Source of the DNA: Rotaria sp. Silwood1
Lineage: Eukaryota > Rotifera > Eurotatoria > Philodinida > Philodinidae
NCBI GenBank assembly: GCA_905250075.1
Contig: CAJNOP010000275.1
Coordinates: 1-64,000, forward strand
Length of the DNA: 64,000 nucleotides
Direction of reading: 5' to 3'
Shown: positions 45,653 to 57,736 of the stretch, piece by piece
How positions within the stretch are numbered: the stretch's first letter is position 1
How the letters are laid out: every line of letters starts with the position of its first letter
The notes under the pieces: model-generated
The model's database searches: none
Told to the model about the DNA's origin: nothing
The model's input: the letters and a program-made list of their open reading frames with translations, nothing else
Translations under genes and position numbers: made by a program

Positions 45653-48597
45653 TTAAAGTGTTGCTTTACTAAAAAAGCAAAATATTTAATTGCAAGAGAA
45701 AAATTATTGTGTTATATAAGAATGTTTATTCTTTCTCTATCTCAAAGAGTTGTGAAATCAAACAAAACCACATGAATTTCAAATCAAAACATATTATCAT
45801 TTTAGTAGTATTTTTCTTTTTATTTTAGAAATCTCTGAATAACAACATTCATGCCATTGAAATATGAATATATATATATATGCCTAATGAAAAGCAGAAT
45901 ATTATTGTATGTATTTTGAAATAGAGTTAGTTACGATACTTTTTCTATGCTAGTTTGATAAGTTAAGAAATATTGCTTCATAATGTATGTATAGTTAAAA
46001 ATGAGTCTGACATCATGTCTTCCGAAAGAACAAAAATAGTACGAAATAATACTTCAAAGCAAAATTTAAGAGAAAAAAAGCTACTTGTCATTGTAATGCA
46101 GTTTTTTTTCTTTCTGCAATCAGGCGAAGCGCATGGCTTTTGTGTATGTAACGTGTTGAAATACATTCTTTTTATTTACGATGCATTTTTTCAATTTACA
46201 AAGCGACTTTGAAACATCGTTCGAACATGTTGCTTTGTATATATTTATATAATTTTATTTGTCGTTCTTCTCAATACACTTTTTATCAATGAGCTGTTTT
46301 TTTTTCTTCAAAAAGCGGTTTACTTTTGTTGATACTTTGCAAAGGGATTTTTCAATGAATATTTTTATCAAGAAAAATGAAACTTCTATCCATGAATGTG
46401 GCAGAGCGCGCTATTTTTTTTTTCATTTTTCTTTTCTGAAAAAAAAAGTTTTTCACAAAATATTTCCATGAATAATTAGATTCATATTGCTAGTAAAATC
46501 TTTTTTTTTAATGAACCGAGTTTGCAGCAGCATATGCCCAAAAATCAGAAAAACAGGCAAGACGAATTTTAATAAATATCTAAAGTTTAAAAAGAAATTC
46601 GGCATTGGAAGACTTATTCTGATACGTTTTTTTTTAATGATCAAATCTACGTAAATATCAACTGTGTGACAACGTATTGCTTTTTCAAATATGCATCACA
46701 CCCTTAATTAAATATAATTACATACTTAAAAACATCGGCACTACTGTTGCAATCCAACTGAATCCACTGTAGTACCCTAAAAGACCTCTGATGACAGCAT
46801 AAGATACTTATTTCTACCGAACAAATTAAATAGGATTGAGCCGTTGGGTTGGGTATCGGATTCATTCATCGGAACATTTTTAAAATTAGAGTTAATTGGA
46901 AACAGCGAAATTTCGGACAGTCTTTCGTTCTTATTTGCTGCAAATGCGTGACGAATAATTTTATATAAATCTTGAAACTGATTATAATAGAAAAAAAAAC
47001 GTGTCATAATCATGGATATATAGTGCTATAAGATTCGATAGTGAAAACTTAGGGTTTCAATTAAAAATAGTGCAACTACGAGACCTGTATGAAATAAAGT
47101 TCAATACTATTCAGACAGAGATTAAATAATATTCCATTTGAAAAGTATATTGTTCAGATACATTTATTTTAAAGGTAAAGTTTATGACAATAGCGCAACA
47201 GCATGTATATAAATATAAAAGACAAAGTTCAAAAGAATTCGTTTGAGATTTATTTGTTTAACAAAATTTCTACAATAAGTTGAAAAAGTTCTGTCAAATT
47301 ATTTTGTTGCATCAATTGCATACGAGTCGCTTTTCTAAATTAAAAGAAAATTTAGCGATCCATATTTAAATCAGTATGCGTAAGAATAGTATCCAGCTTT
47401 TTTTCTACATTATAGGGTGTGGATATGTGTGAGACACGTATCGCTAATAACACGCACGCCTTCTACCTCTCTACTTGCAAATTCATTGTGGATCGTGTTT
47501 CATAGTAAAACAAACAAACAAAAATCAGTACTTTGTATCTTTTAGATTTTCTCGATGTTTTTGAGCTGTATTTTTACTGTAGTAATAGCTGCTTTATTGT
47601 TGAAGTCATTTTTCGCAACGGCCGCTTTCTATAATTTGATCACGATTAACAATATTACGCCATAAAGAAAAATGTTCTTGGGTTTCAAACTAAAATTTGT
47701 ACAATAGCGGTTCAAAAAAAAAATAAATGAATATAATTTGAATAATAAGCCGACGAAGAAAATAGAGATGTTTATTGTACCATCATTCTGATAATTATGA
47801 TTGTGGTATCGTAGAGATGAACTTTTAAAAATTTAAAGCCTCACACTGGTATATGTGACTGGATACATCTCTTGAACTTTTTACAAATTTGACGCCTTAC
47901 TCTTCGCCTAATCCACATCTATCCTACTCTTGAAAAAAAGAGATAAATATAGCATATGCTTTGTGACTATGACCAACATTAGTTGATTAGATCGTGTTGT
48001 CTCTCTTTCTCGAAATATTCATGTATGTAATTAACTCATTATTACTAATTGCTAATATCACGGTTTTAGCATTAAAGCATTGCTACATGATTTTATGGTT
48101 AATTATCATCATAATTTAAATACTCCAGTTTGAGTTAGTAGAACACATAATTGATAGTTTGAATCATATTCTAATGGATAAATTATTTCATGAAACGAAC
48201 TTTGGAATGGATAAGTGTTTTGAAACGTCAACAAGCATGTATTGACCTTGTGGTTGATACGAATAACACTGTAAGAAAGAAAAATCAAGACCTATGCATA
48301 CACATTTCTCGTTTGCATAGCCTACGCAATCACTATAGCTTTGTTTTTTTTCTTGCAGTTGCGAATTAAAAAACGTGTTTTTTTTTCTAATTTTGCAGTA
48401 TCAAACAGCTCAGGTGGATCTAATAGCACATATTTGTTCATTTTTTCAATATTCTGTGCGGTCACATATGTTCTATTTTCAATCTAAATAAACGTTTCAA
48501 TAACTCAACCAATTAAGATTCTTCTTTTGTAACTGTTCATGTAATAGATTCTACTATCTAGTTCGTATATCATTAATTAGAGATTTGTGAGTTTCAA
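45653..48597. other. Gene-free region
   Basis: Promoter side of the ABC gene, then A+T-rich sequence with long T and A runs (46290-46460) and a G-rich telomere-like tract at 47415-47434. A minus-strand ORF at 46777-47013 has some protein-like character (FAANKNERLSEISLF) but no start context or family. Confidence 0.4.
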
Positions 48598-50070
48598 ATG
48601 GGTCAACATTTATCTACTAGTAATTCACAAATATTTGACTTACTTAAATTAAAATATTCTACTATCAATTCAGCTGAAGTCATATCTTGTATTGATCCAG
48701 AAGATATTCATTTATTTTTATCTCCAAAAATTCATTCAGATAGAATCACTGATCAATGTCAACTATCAAGACAGTCAATAAAACAAATTCAAAATAATTG
48801 ATGTTCAGATGGATAACATATTTAAATTCATGAGCAGTGATTATCAATACAATACAAGATATAAATAATAATTTTGAAAACCAAGAACAATTAAAAATAT
48901 CCCTTTTAATTAAAATAAAAGATAATAATGATAATAAGCAACAATCTTCAATTACATCAACACTTTATGCTTTAATTAAATCAGCTGAAAAACTCGTTTC
49001 AAGTAAAATTCATCTTTCACATGCATCAAAAACAGATTCATCATCATCCAATGATCGAAATATTGAAAAACAGTTAGAAATAAATTTACGCAAATTTTTA
49101 AATTCAAAAGTATCATTCAAAGAAATTCTATCCGTCTTAAATCAGCTTCTATTCGATATACATTATGTTTATGATTTACGAAATATTTTTTCATAATTCA
49201 ATGATTATTTTATAGCAAATCGTCCTGAATGGGAACAGAAACAAAATGATAAACAAAAATACAACATTAAAATAAACTACAAATTAAATTTTATATCATC
49301 ATTTTTTTGAAAATTTTCAGATGCAAAATATATTAACTCATTTAACTTCAATGAAAGCATTTTCTAATATTCAACTTTCGAAACATGCAAATAAAACAAC
49401 TTACTGGAAAATTTGTTTCACTCTTCATATTTACACATATCGATTTTCATAATACAATCAATACTAATAAACAAGTTAACTCTAGTCCAATTCATAATTG
49501 AATGTCATTCGATTTTCATCCAGATACCGATAAACAATTGTTTAATATTATCCAACAATTATCAGCAATATCAACGCAAGATTTAAAAGATATTAATTTT
49601 AGTGAGTTTAATATTTCTAACGATGATCTACAAAAATGGTATGATATTGTATTAAAATTAGCTTGTCAAGATAATGAAAAGCTAAAAAGAAATAATTTAT
49701 AGTCTAGGATGTTTTATTCAAATTCTCAATAAAAAAGTATCGTTATTTACAGAAAAATTATCTTTTATTCATCAATATATTATCAAAAATAAATATTATG
49801 TATATTGATTAAAGAATTATTATAAGAAATCAATACTAATACATCATTATTTAATTGGATTGAAATTTTCTGTCATGATAAATTAGAAAATACAAAGACA
49901 TTCAATGTATTATGTTCATTTTTGAATATTTATTTTAGTCCTTCGCATGACATGAAACCAAAGTAAAAGAATTAATTTAACAAATAATACAATGATTTCA
50001 ACAATTTATTTTCATGTGATTATCACCAACATATTCCTGTACCAATGAATATATTTCTTATATTAAATAA
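48598..50070 (+). pseudogene. Broken gene, unrecognised Asn/Ile/Ser-rich protein
   Basis: Coding-like blocks follow one another in different frames: 48598-48801 (starts MGQHLSTSNSQIFDLLKL, ends TGA), 48837-49196 (rich in Lys, Asn and Ser, with NLRKFLNSKVSFKEI), about 49321-49450 (ILTHLTSMKAFSNIQLSKH), 49502-49702 (MSFDFHPDTDKQLFNIIQQL) and weaker pieces to 50070 (NWIEIFCHDKLENTK). The order and composition suggest one ancestral gene with several frameshifts and stops, since the gaps lack good introns. It ends about 115 bp before a telomere-like hairpin. No family recognised. Confidence 0.5.
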
Positions 50071-51066
50071 TTTCAATGGTAAACCAGAAACCGTGAATGA
50101 TTCATTAAGGCCCACCCTCTCTCAGAAAATCTATTTTTTTGTAATGTGATGGAAATTGAATTTTGATCATAGGAAAATGCAGGATGGTGGGTATGTGTAG
50201 TGGGTGTGGGTGTGGGTATCGATACTGAAGAGTATGACATCAATCCCCACACACCGCACCCCCACCCACCCTCACCCACACCCCGTAGGTGCATTGTACT
50301 GTTGATGAATTTCTGTGAACGATGGATAAATACGTAATTCTATACAATTAGGCAAGATCATTCCCATTTCAGTTAACATGATAGTTCTGCAAAAGACAAG
50401 ACTCAAATGAGAATGTCGCGTCAGGCAAAGTTGTACTACGGTTTCAAAATATTTATCTTATCTTCTATGATTGCTTAAGAGAAAGAACCGAATTGTACAA
50501 CACATATGTCAGATCCGAGGAAAACAATTTGCATAGATCTCTATGTCGTGAGATAAAACAATGATTTTTACGTCTTGTCTCGTGGACAGACTTTATTATT
50601 TTTCTAGAACCCGTATTCATGAAACAAGAATACAACGATTTATTTTTTATCTTAAATAATTTCGAGTTGTATGAGTAACAGAAAAGCAAAAACAAACTGA
50701 TACCATCTATTTCTTAATCATGTCTCATTGCGCTTGTTATCATTGATCGAATGGAATTTTCTCAATTCGACTTATCTCCATTGATAAGTAATATCATCGT
50801 TTCTTACTGAAAAGATTTGTTCTATTCGAGAATTCACATAGCACTTCGGACAATCAAGTAGATCAAAGATTGATATTCAACTCTCTTTCAACTAACAGTT
50901 ATACTTTTTTCCGATCAAACAAATTTTTGATTAGCATTTACATTGTAAATTCCTTTTCGTTCATTTCTTAAATGAATCTACAGTGTAATATTCTAATTTA
51001 TTCATATCATAACAGTGTTAGCGTCTGGGTGTGGGATGTGATGTTCTTTTGTAACTTCATCAACAC
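50071..51066. other. Gene-free stretch with hairpin
   Basis: Contains the G/C-rich hairpin at 50186-50285 and otherwise A+T-rich sequence with no usable ORF. Nothing was found that continues the TerB-like exon downstream on the minus strand. Confidence 0.4.
50186..50285. repeat. Telomere-like G-rich/C-rich inverted repeat
   Basis: Left arm 50186-50219 has repeated GTGGGTGTGGGTGTGGG. The right arm 50244-50285 has CCCCACACACCGCACCCCC and CCCACCCTCACCCACACCCC. The loop is about 24 nt. Closest relative of the 35.1-kb hairpin. Confidence 0.6.
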
Positions 51067-51241
51067 TTATATATTGACGTTCGGCTTCACTCAAAACTCC
51101 ATCCGCTGCAGCTACATCCATTAAAGCTATCATGTAATCTGATAGCAGTTCATCTTTAAGTATTATATTATCGATATCGTACGCCTCTTTGAGTACCCAA
51201 ACGCCACCATTGACAGTGCGATCTGTAGAATCGTTTGACAT
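51067..51241 (-). CDS. Orphan exon with TerB-like motif
   Basis: Starts MSNDSTDRTVNG and reads 58 codons to a GT donor after RQYI; unspliced, the frame stays open to a TAA-type end at 51002. The segment ALMDVAAADGVLSEAERQYI matches the pattern of TerB-like helical domains (hydrophobic-x-AxADG-x-hydrophobic-S-x-x-E). Codon use is noticeably less A+T-biased than in neighbouring genes. No following exon was found in the next 1 kb, so this is either the 5' end of a gene with a long intron or a stranded fragment. TerB-like domains occur in bacterial stress systems and in some eukaryotic signalling proteins; function here unknown. Confidence 0.4.
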
Positions 51242-52215
51242 TGAGTTCCTTATGTTGTCGAATATATCTATGTATTGTCGTATTACCAACAATTAATAAT
51301 TATTAAGAATGCGCATACAAAAACATCTAGTCTTGCTTTTCTTTTTTTCCTTTCTCTATTGTTTATCTTTTGCTAATCAATCCATGTCGAAATTGTCTTT
51401 AAGACGTTCTACCCATTTCTGCGTTATTGTAAGAAGCAAATGTCTTTCTATGTCAAACTATGAAGTAGATATAGAACAAATAGTATATATATATTAATTT
51501 GGAGAAAAGCATTCTGAAAAATAAAGAACATATTATGGAGTGATAAATAAAAAATAGGATTACGATCCATAACAGGATTATTTCTTTTTGTCTCATCCGT
51601 CAGTATCAATCTAGTATAGAAGATAGATGTATTTTTTGTCCATGCATTACGATTTCAACAATTGTAGTGTGTACTCTGCTCTCCATTGAGAAATATTTTT
51701 CAATAACAATACATAATGACACGTATAATTAACCAATTACCAACAATGAGTTGCCGATCTAACTTTGACACAGTTTTGTATAAACCTACCTTAAGCTACT
51801 TTATTATCAACCCAACTTTTAATATAGCTACTCCGAATCATTAGCCACAGTTCTCATTTTATGATCTTGACTGATTTTGAGTTACTAAGTTTTTTTATCG
51901 CTGTACATATGATATTTTATGTAATCTAGTTATTGCTCCTTAGACAAATTTCTGGAACGCTCCATTAATATATGAATCATCCACAACCTAGAATCTTTAA
52001 ATGGTTGACTTATTCTGAACAGTGTAATACACTATATAGTATAAAATTTCAGTAGGATAAAATCGACGAAATATCAGCAACATGTGAGTATTGTATTGCA
52101 ACTGAATAGGTTTTTCATGTTCAGAAAAAAGTTATTATTGTCATTCAAGATTTGGAGAGCATAAAATAGCCGTTATCAGAAAATAGCTGAAGAAAGGCAG
52201 AAGAAATTGCATCTA

Positions 52216-53583
52216 CAGTCCTGGACAAAAGTCCTGCAGCTAGGCGAAACCGATCGATATAAGGATTGTTTACCTTGAAACTTCTACCATAAGAAGAACT
52301 TAATGAGCCCTGATCGCAGACAAAAGCTTGAGTTCTAATTCCTTACCCAGACTGATATCTAAGACTAACATCAACGTTATTTTCCTATTGTATTATTTCG
52401 CGCTAGGAAGAAGATACAATGTTGTTTGACCCATTGTTGGAAAGCCCAGCTCTTCCTCTCTCTATAGTAAAATATTCATCTTAAATATGCATGCCTTTGT
52501 TAAGTTATGAATTATTCTCTGTCTACTCATGGAACTGACATATCACAATCTCACCAGTTTTTGGCTCAAATCTCCAGCTAGACTCAATCTTTTGATTTGA
52601 AAATCATATCACAAACTGCTTACCTGTAGTCCAGACTGTACTGAAATGTTCAGAACTATAGCTACTAGAGAAGTGAAGATTCATTTCATTCTATACGTCA
52701 AGACCGATAGCCCTGAAAAATCACTATGGTACAGCACAACACGCTGTCCTTTATAGCATTAGTAGACCATCATCAGAACTACCTATTGCACTATAAATAT
52801 CATCCTGATTTCATCAAATCGAAGAAGACTAGCATAAACTTTCCACATCACTATTTCTCGCTTCAAATGAAACAGAATTTACCAGCTGAAATTTTCGAGA
52901 ATTCTTGTTTTTCCTAGGTAATTTGCTTTAATTTGAAGCGAGAAATAGTGATGTGGAAAGTTTATGCTAGTCTTCTTCGATTTGATGAAATCAGGATGAT
53001 ATTTATAGTGCAATAGGTAGTTCTGATGATGGTCTACTAATGCTATAAAGGACAGCGTGTTGTGCTGTACCATAGTGATTTTTCAGGGCTATCGGTCTTG
53101 ACGTATAGAATGAAATGAATCTTCACTTCTCTAGTAGCTATAGTTCTGAAAATTTCAATACAGTCTGGACTATAGGTAAGCAGTTTGTGATATGATTTTC
53201 AAATCAAAAGATTGAGTCTAGCTGGAGATTCGAGTCAAAAACTGGTGAGATTGTGATATGTTAGTTCCATGAGTAGACAGAGAATAATTCATAACTTAAC
53301 AAAGGCATGCATATTTAAGATGAATATTTTACTATAGAGAGAGGAAGAGCTGGGCTTTCCAACAGTGGGTCAAACAACATTGTATCTTCTTCCTAGCGCG
53401 AAATAATACAATAGGAAAATAACGTTGATGTTAGTCTTAGATCTCAGTCTGGGTAAGGAATTAGAACTCAAGCTTTTGTCTGCGATCAGGGCTCATTAAG
53501 TTCTTCTTATGATAGAAGTTTCAAGGTAAACAATCCTTATATCGATCGGTTTCGCCTAGCTGCGGGACTTTTGCCCAGGACTG
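52216..53583. mobile_element. 1.37-kb foldback element with Tc1/mariner-like ends
   Basis: Almost the whole element is an inverted repeat. Left arm 52216 to about 52891 and right arm about 52917-53583 are nearly identical, with a central spacer of roughly 25-30 nt. Both ends begin CAGTCCTGGACAAAAGTCC (right end with a few changes), directly flanked by TA at 52214-52215 and 53584-53585. CAGT ends and TA duplications are typical of Tc1/mariner elements. A mirrored ORF of about 60 codons (MVQHNTLSFIALVDHHQ) occurs in both arms, but I see no DDE transposase. Non-autonomous, probably formed by an inverted duplication; the high arm identity suggests it is recent or kept homogeneous. Confidence 0.85.
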
Positions 53584-54524
53584 TATATATCACTGGTTTC
53601 GCAATAGAAACAACGCTCTCTTTTACTCTCGTCTTCTTCCTCCTCTTATAAACATATATAAAGATTCCACAAAGATCTGTTTTGTCCGTGATTTAATATG
53701 AAAAATGTTTAAAAAAAAATCACGTGAATGAATTTTTCTAAGGGCTAGATATACATTATTGAATACAAGGCTTCGTTTATTAGAACGATTGTGCTTGTTT
53801 ATTAGAGTATGTGAATCGAGGTTTTTGTTTAACTTTTTTTTCTTTTAAGATTTCTAACGAACGTTATATCTTGTGAAACACGATCTGAAAGGAGTGTTGA
53901 AGTGTATAGGATAGAAATTTTAAACCCTCTCCGCTCCCACAGACCGTGCCAGAGAAAACTCATACCCATCACAGATCGCTACAGAGAAACTAGTTTTGAA
54001 GCATCCAATAAACAGTAAACTACAAATTCGTGGTGAAAAAAATGGTACAAAACGATGTCTATTTAATTAGTAACAACAGGTCCATTATGCTTCAGATTTT
54101 TAATCCCACGAGAAATTGTGCTAAGAGATTTTACGATTAAAGCCATCAAACATTTTTCATCTGGAGCATCCAAAATTTATCTTGAAACAAATGCTTGTAT
54201 ATGTGAAACTGGTAATCGTTTTACTGTGTTAGAATTTCCCTATGTAAAAGACAATAGTTAACAGATAAAAATGATTTTTATTATTAATAAAAATAAATTG
54301 TTTCTTTACAAAAAATTCTCAAATCTAATTTTCTTGATCTAATCCTCTGAGGTAGTACTTCGTGCAACTAGGAATTGAAACTTTTGATTTGTATTGGCAT
54401 ACATCATCAAATAGTCTGTTAGTACATGAATTAATAAGTCTTATTAAATAATATTATGAACTTCTCTGATCATTAATGAGTAAAAGACGTGTCAGGGAGA
54501 GCTAGATATATCATCGAGGAAACA

Positions 54525-54603
54525 TCAGCTTGTATGGTTCAACTGCTTGTCAAGCTAGGTATGTAACACAAAGTATGCATGTTCGAATCTAACCTTCACC
54601 GCT
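54525..54603 (+). other. tRNA-like relic (possible SINE head)
   Basis: TGGTTCAACTG resembles an A box and TGTTCGAATCT a B box, about 40 nt apart, followed by TAACCTTCACC, a common tRNA 3' end. The acceptor and T stems do not pair, so it is not a functional tRNA. It could be a decayed tRNA gene or SINE head, or chance. Confidence 0.2.
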
Positions 54604-54763
54604 TTGCTTCTATAATTTAGACTAGTCTGGACATCAACATCTAACTGACAAAAGAACCGATTTCAGACATTATGAATGATAAGTAGTTGTATAATGTGTA
54701 GCATGCAGTTAGCAATATGATCGATATGCACATATATATTTTTCAATTTTTAAATATATCGGA

Positions 54764-55120
54764 CGGGTGTCAGGACGAACCGTCAGGACTAATCTGGAGA
54801 CGACAAGATGGATGTACAAGACTATATATTTTTGCGACAGACTGGTGTCATGTTGCCGCGTCTTGACTAGTCATTTCCTTAAAAAGTGACCCCACATGAC
54901 TAGTCCATTTCAACAACTATTACTAGTCAGGACTAGTCGTTTTTGTAAAAATGACTAGACTGTATCAAAACACTGACGCCCGTCTGTGGGCTAGTCAGGA
55001 CGTGGTGTACGGACTCCCAACAATATTAGACCAGTCATGTCTAGGCCGTTTTGAGAAAAAGACTTATCACTGGTGGGCGTCATGACTAGTAAAACTAACT
55101 AGTCTTTTTACCCGTCTTTT
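54764..55120. repeat. Cluster of ACTAGTC palindromic motifs, possible decayed element
   Basis: GACTAGTC or close variants occur at least six times in about 300 bp, often in both orientations because the core is palindromic. The segment is richer in G+C than its flanks, and GACGGGT near 54767 is answered by ACCCGTC near 55113. This suggests a non-autonomous transposon made of short palindromic repeats. No target duplication was confirmed. Confidence 0.45.
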
Positions 55121-56761
55121 TCTCTCCTGAGTATGAAAGCAATATCATTCAATCGCTAGTTATAATATTTTAATAAGAAAAGAGTTCTTTTATAGCAAAA
55201 TAAGTATTGCTAATAGATCCGGCATGGTCGAAAACATCAGTACTAATGATTTAAAGATATTTTGCTCAAGATAAAATTAACAAAAAAATCAGTTAGATGC
55301 CGTTAGTGCTTGTTTCATAACTTTTGAACGAATTGAGATAGAAATTTCGACCTTTCGTACATTTGTAGCCCGTCAGCTGGCAATTCTAGTCCATCCCTCA
55401 AAGTTCTAAATTCATTCTACCTTCATAGAACAACACCCCATTCTTTCAAGACAACAATGGATCACTAGTTATTCAAGAAATAAATCTCAACAATTTTATA
55501 TGAATCGATGCACTGGATAGCCTCTTTCCAACGGTGAAAACGGCAGCTCTCTATATTGTTCCTATCAAAAGTTATTGGAAAAATATCCATCCGCCTTTTT
55601 TTTTCAAATGAGCAGTAGTAATGGTCTAACCGATCAGACCAAACCAATCGTTATACCTGCGTAAGTCGTTTTTCATTGTTCTTACCCCATGATAGTCCTA
55701 TGAAACTCTTGATTAGTTATATCTACCTCTTGAACACTGCAGTAATTATGTTAGAAGTCTGCTTCAGAACTACTGTACTTTTTACTATTTATTTTCTTGT
55801 CTTTTCCTTCCCCTGGCATCAGTCGTTTAATATATGAATTGGTAGAATTACAGATTCTAAATAACATATACTTCATTTAAGTCAAGATCAGCCGCTAGTG
55901 TAGGACGGTTAATCATAGACTTAAATATGTTTGGCAAGTGTTCAATCTTGTGTTGTCGATTGTTTTACTTATATATCCAAATTTGACCTTTTTAAATATC
56001 ACCCTATAGAAATCTTAGTGAATTTCTAAAAGTTCTTTCAACGGAATCTTCTAAGATTGGTAGAAGATTACAACAGAAAATAATCTTTTCGATAGAGTTT
56101 TGTCAAAGAGATTGATGGTGTAAGCAGTTGCAAACCAAACTCTGTGATCTCTAATTGAGCTGAATCAGTCGTGGTTTACGTGATCTGGCTCATGAGTTGT
56201 GTGTACTTATTGAATACCTATCAGAGATGGACATTAGGAATTAACTGTGTACATCATCTGCTTTTCACATTGTATTTAGTTTGCTACATTGTATGCCCAT
56301 ATGAATAATGCACTGTAAATAGTAAGAAATAAGAAAAACCTATGACAAATGACAATGCTAGATAATTATTTGATTATGATTTGCTAATATTATTTGATAG
56401 CAAACTGAGTTAGTAAATATATTAAGTGTACTATCATGAATTGTAACTTAGAAGAAACTTCGGAAAACATTGTTTCGTCGAAGTAGTAATAGGTTTATTG
56501 TGAATCGTTTGCAGAAGTGAAGAAAGTTCTAATAAAATCGTGTTTCATTTTCTTTGTGTTGTCTGACGGAATGGAATTTAGTGTTACTTGTTCATATTGT
56601 AGTCATAAGTAAGATGTGCCCACGGTCTCATCGTGCTTGATAGAAGATGTCGAATAACAGAAGACTCATTTTGTAGATGAGTATATGCTCTACCCAAGGT
56701 ACATAGGCGGCGGAACGATTTCACTCTAGGGTAGGCTCAACTTTTCAGACAAACCAGGTCT

Positions 56762-57195
56762 GTCCACGTAAAAAAGTAGAGTTGAAATCAGATTAAAATC
56801 GGGTAATAGCCGATAAAAAATGGATTGTCATCCTACGATTTTGATCAATTTTTAATCATTTTTTAACCGATTTTTATTGAAAATAATCGAAAAAATCAAA
56901 ATTTCATTGATTATTACGATTCGTTCTCGCTAGAACGTTATAAAAAAATGAATAAGATTGATGCAAACCGGTAAAATTCGCGTGAAGACTTTTTCATTTA
57001 TCAAAAAGAAAAATCTTTTTTTTTATGAAACTTTTATCGATTTTAAATGGAACTAATCGTAATAATCAATGAAATTTGGTTTTTTTTTCGGTTATTTTCA
57101 ATTAATATCAGGTAAAAAATGATTTAAAATTGATTCAGGTCGTATGATTATAATCGATTTTAATCTTATTTCAACTCGAATATATTTACATGGAT
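56762..57195. repeat. Nested foldback, arms about 150 bp
   Basis: The left arm (56762 to about 56926) starts TCCACGTAAA and runs through GTTGAAATCAGATTAAAATC to TTCATTGATTATTACGATT. The right arm (about 57055-57195) is its imperfect complement and ends TTTACATGGA. The spacer is about 130 bp. It could be a MITE inserted in the larger element or part of that element. Confidence 0.6.
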
Positions 57196-57736
57196 GGGAG
57201 CGATTCGAAAAATAGTTTTCTTCATTTGTTTATAACGTTGAGCGTTATAGGTTTTTGTTGATAGATTTTAATTCTTTATAAGTGTGATAACTATCTAATG
57301 CGTTATTGTTTCCAGACACAACAGGTACTAACGAAGTAACTTAAAAAGACTTTAAAAAGCAGTAAAAGAGAAGTCTAAGAAGAAATAATGCTATTCAACA
57401 CCAAAATATTTTTTCTATCTTGATTCTTTGAAAGGAAATCAGAATAGATGCTTGATCAAGTTGATGTCAAGGTTTTATAGTTTTAACAATGACATTTTTG
57501 CATATAATCCTGTTTCACCTTAACTATCGTTTGAACTGATCGATACAAGTTCAACAGAAGATGAATTTTCATCAAAACTGTTCTTAGCCGTTTGTTGTTT
57601 TATTATGAAAGAAAGACATAATCTGATTTTATTTAGCTGGTATCGGCATACGAAAGGAGTAATGTTATTCAAGTGCCTAAAATTCAAATGTTATTTTAAA
57701 TTGAAATCTACAAAAAGCAATTCATCCGTCTTATAT

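Larger units (their letters stand above)
53584..56701. other. Gene-free, repeat-bearing region
   Basis: Holds the ACTAGTC-rich cluster (54764-55120) and a possible tRNA-like relic (54525-54603), both listed. The rest is A+T-rich with no credible ORF. Confidence 0.4.

Noticed and set aside
46777..47013. Minus-strand ORF with FAANKNERLSEISLF
   Set aside because: No start context, no domain and no adjoining exon; cannot be separated from chance.
52726..53073. Two identical ORFs on opposite strands (MVQHNTLSFIALVDHHQ...)
   Set aside because: They are mirror copies created by the foldback element. There is no transposase motif and no independent support for coding.
54525..54603. Functional tRNA gene
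   Set aside because: A- and B-box-like sequences are present, but the acceptor and T stems do not pair. Kept only as a low-confidence relic.
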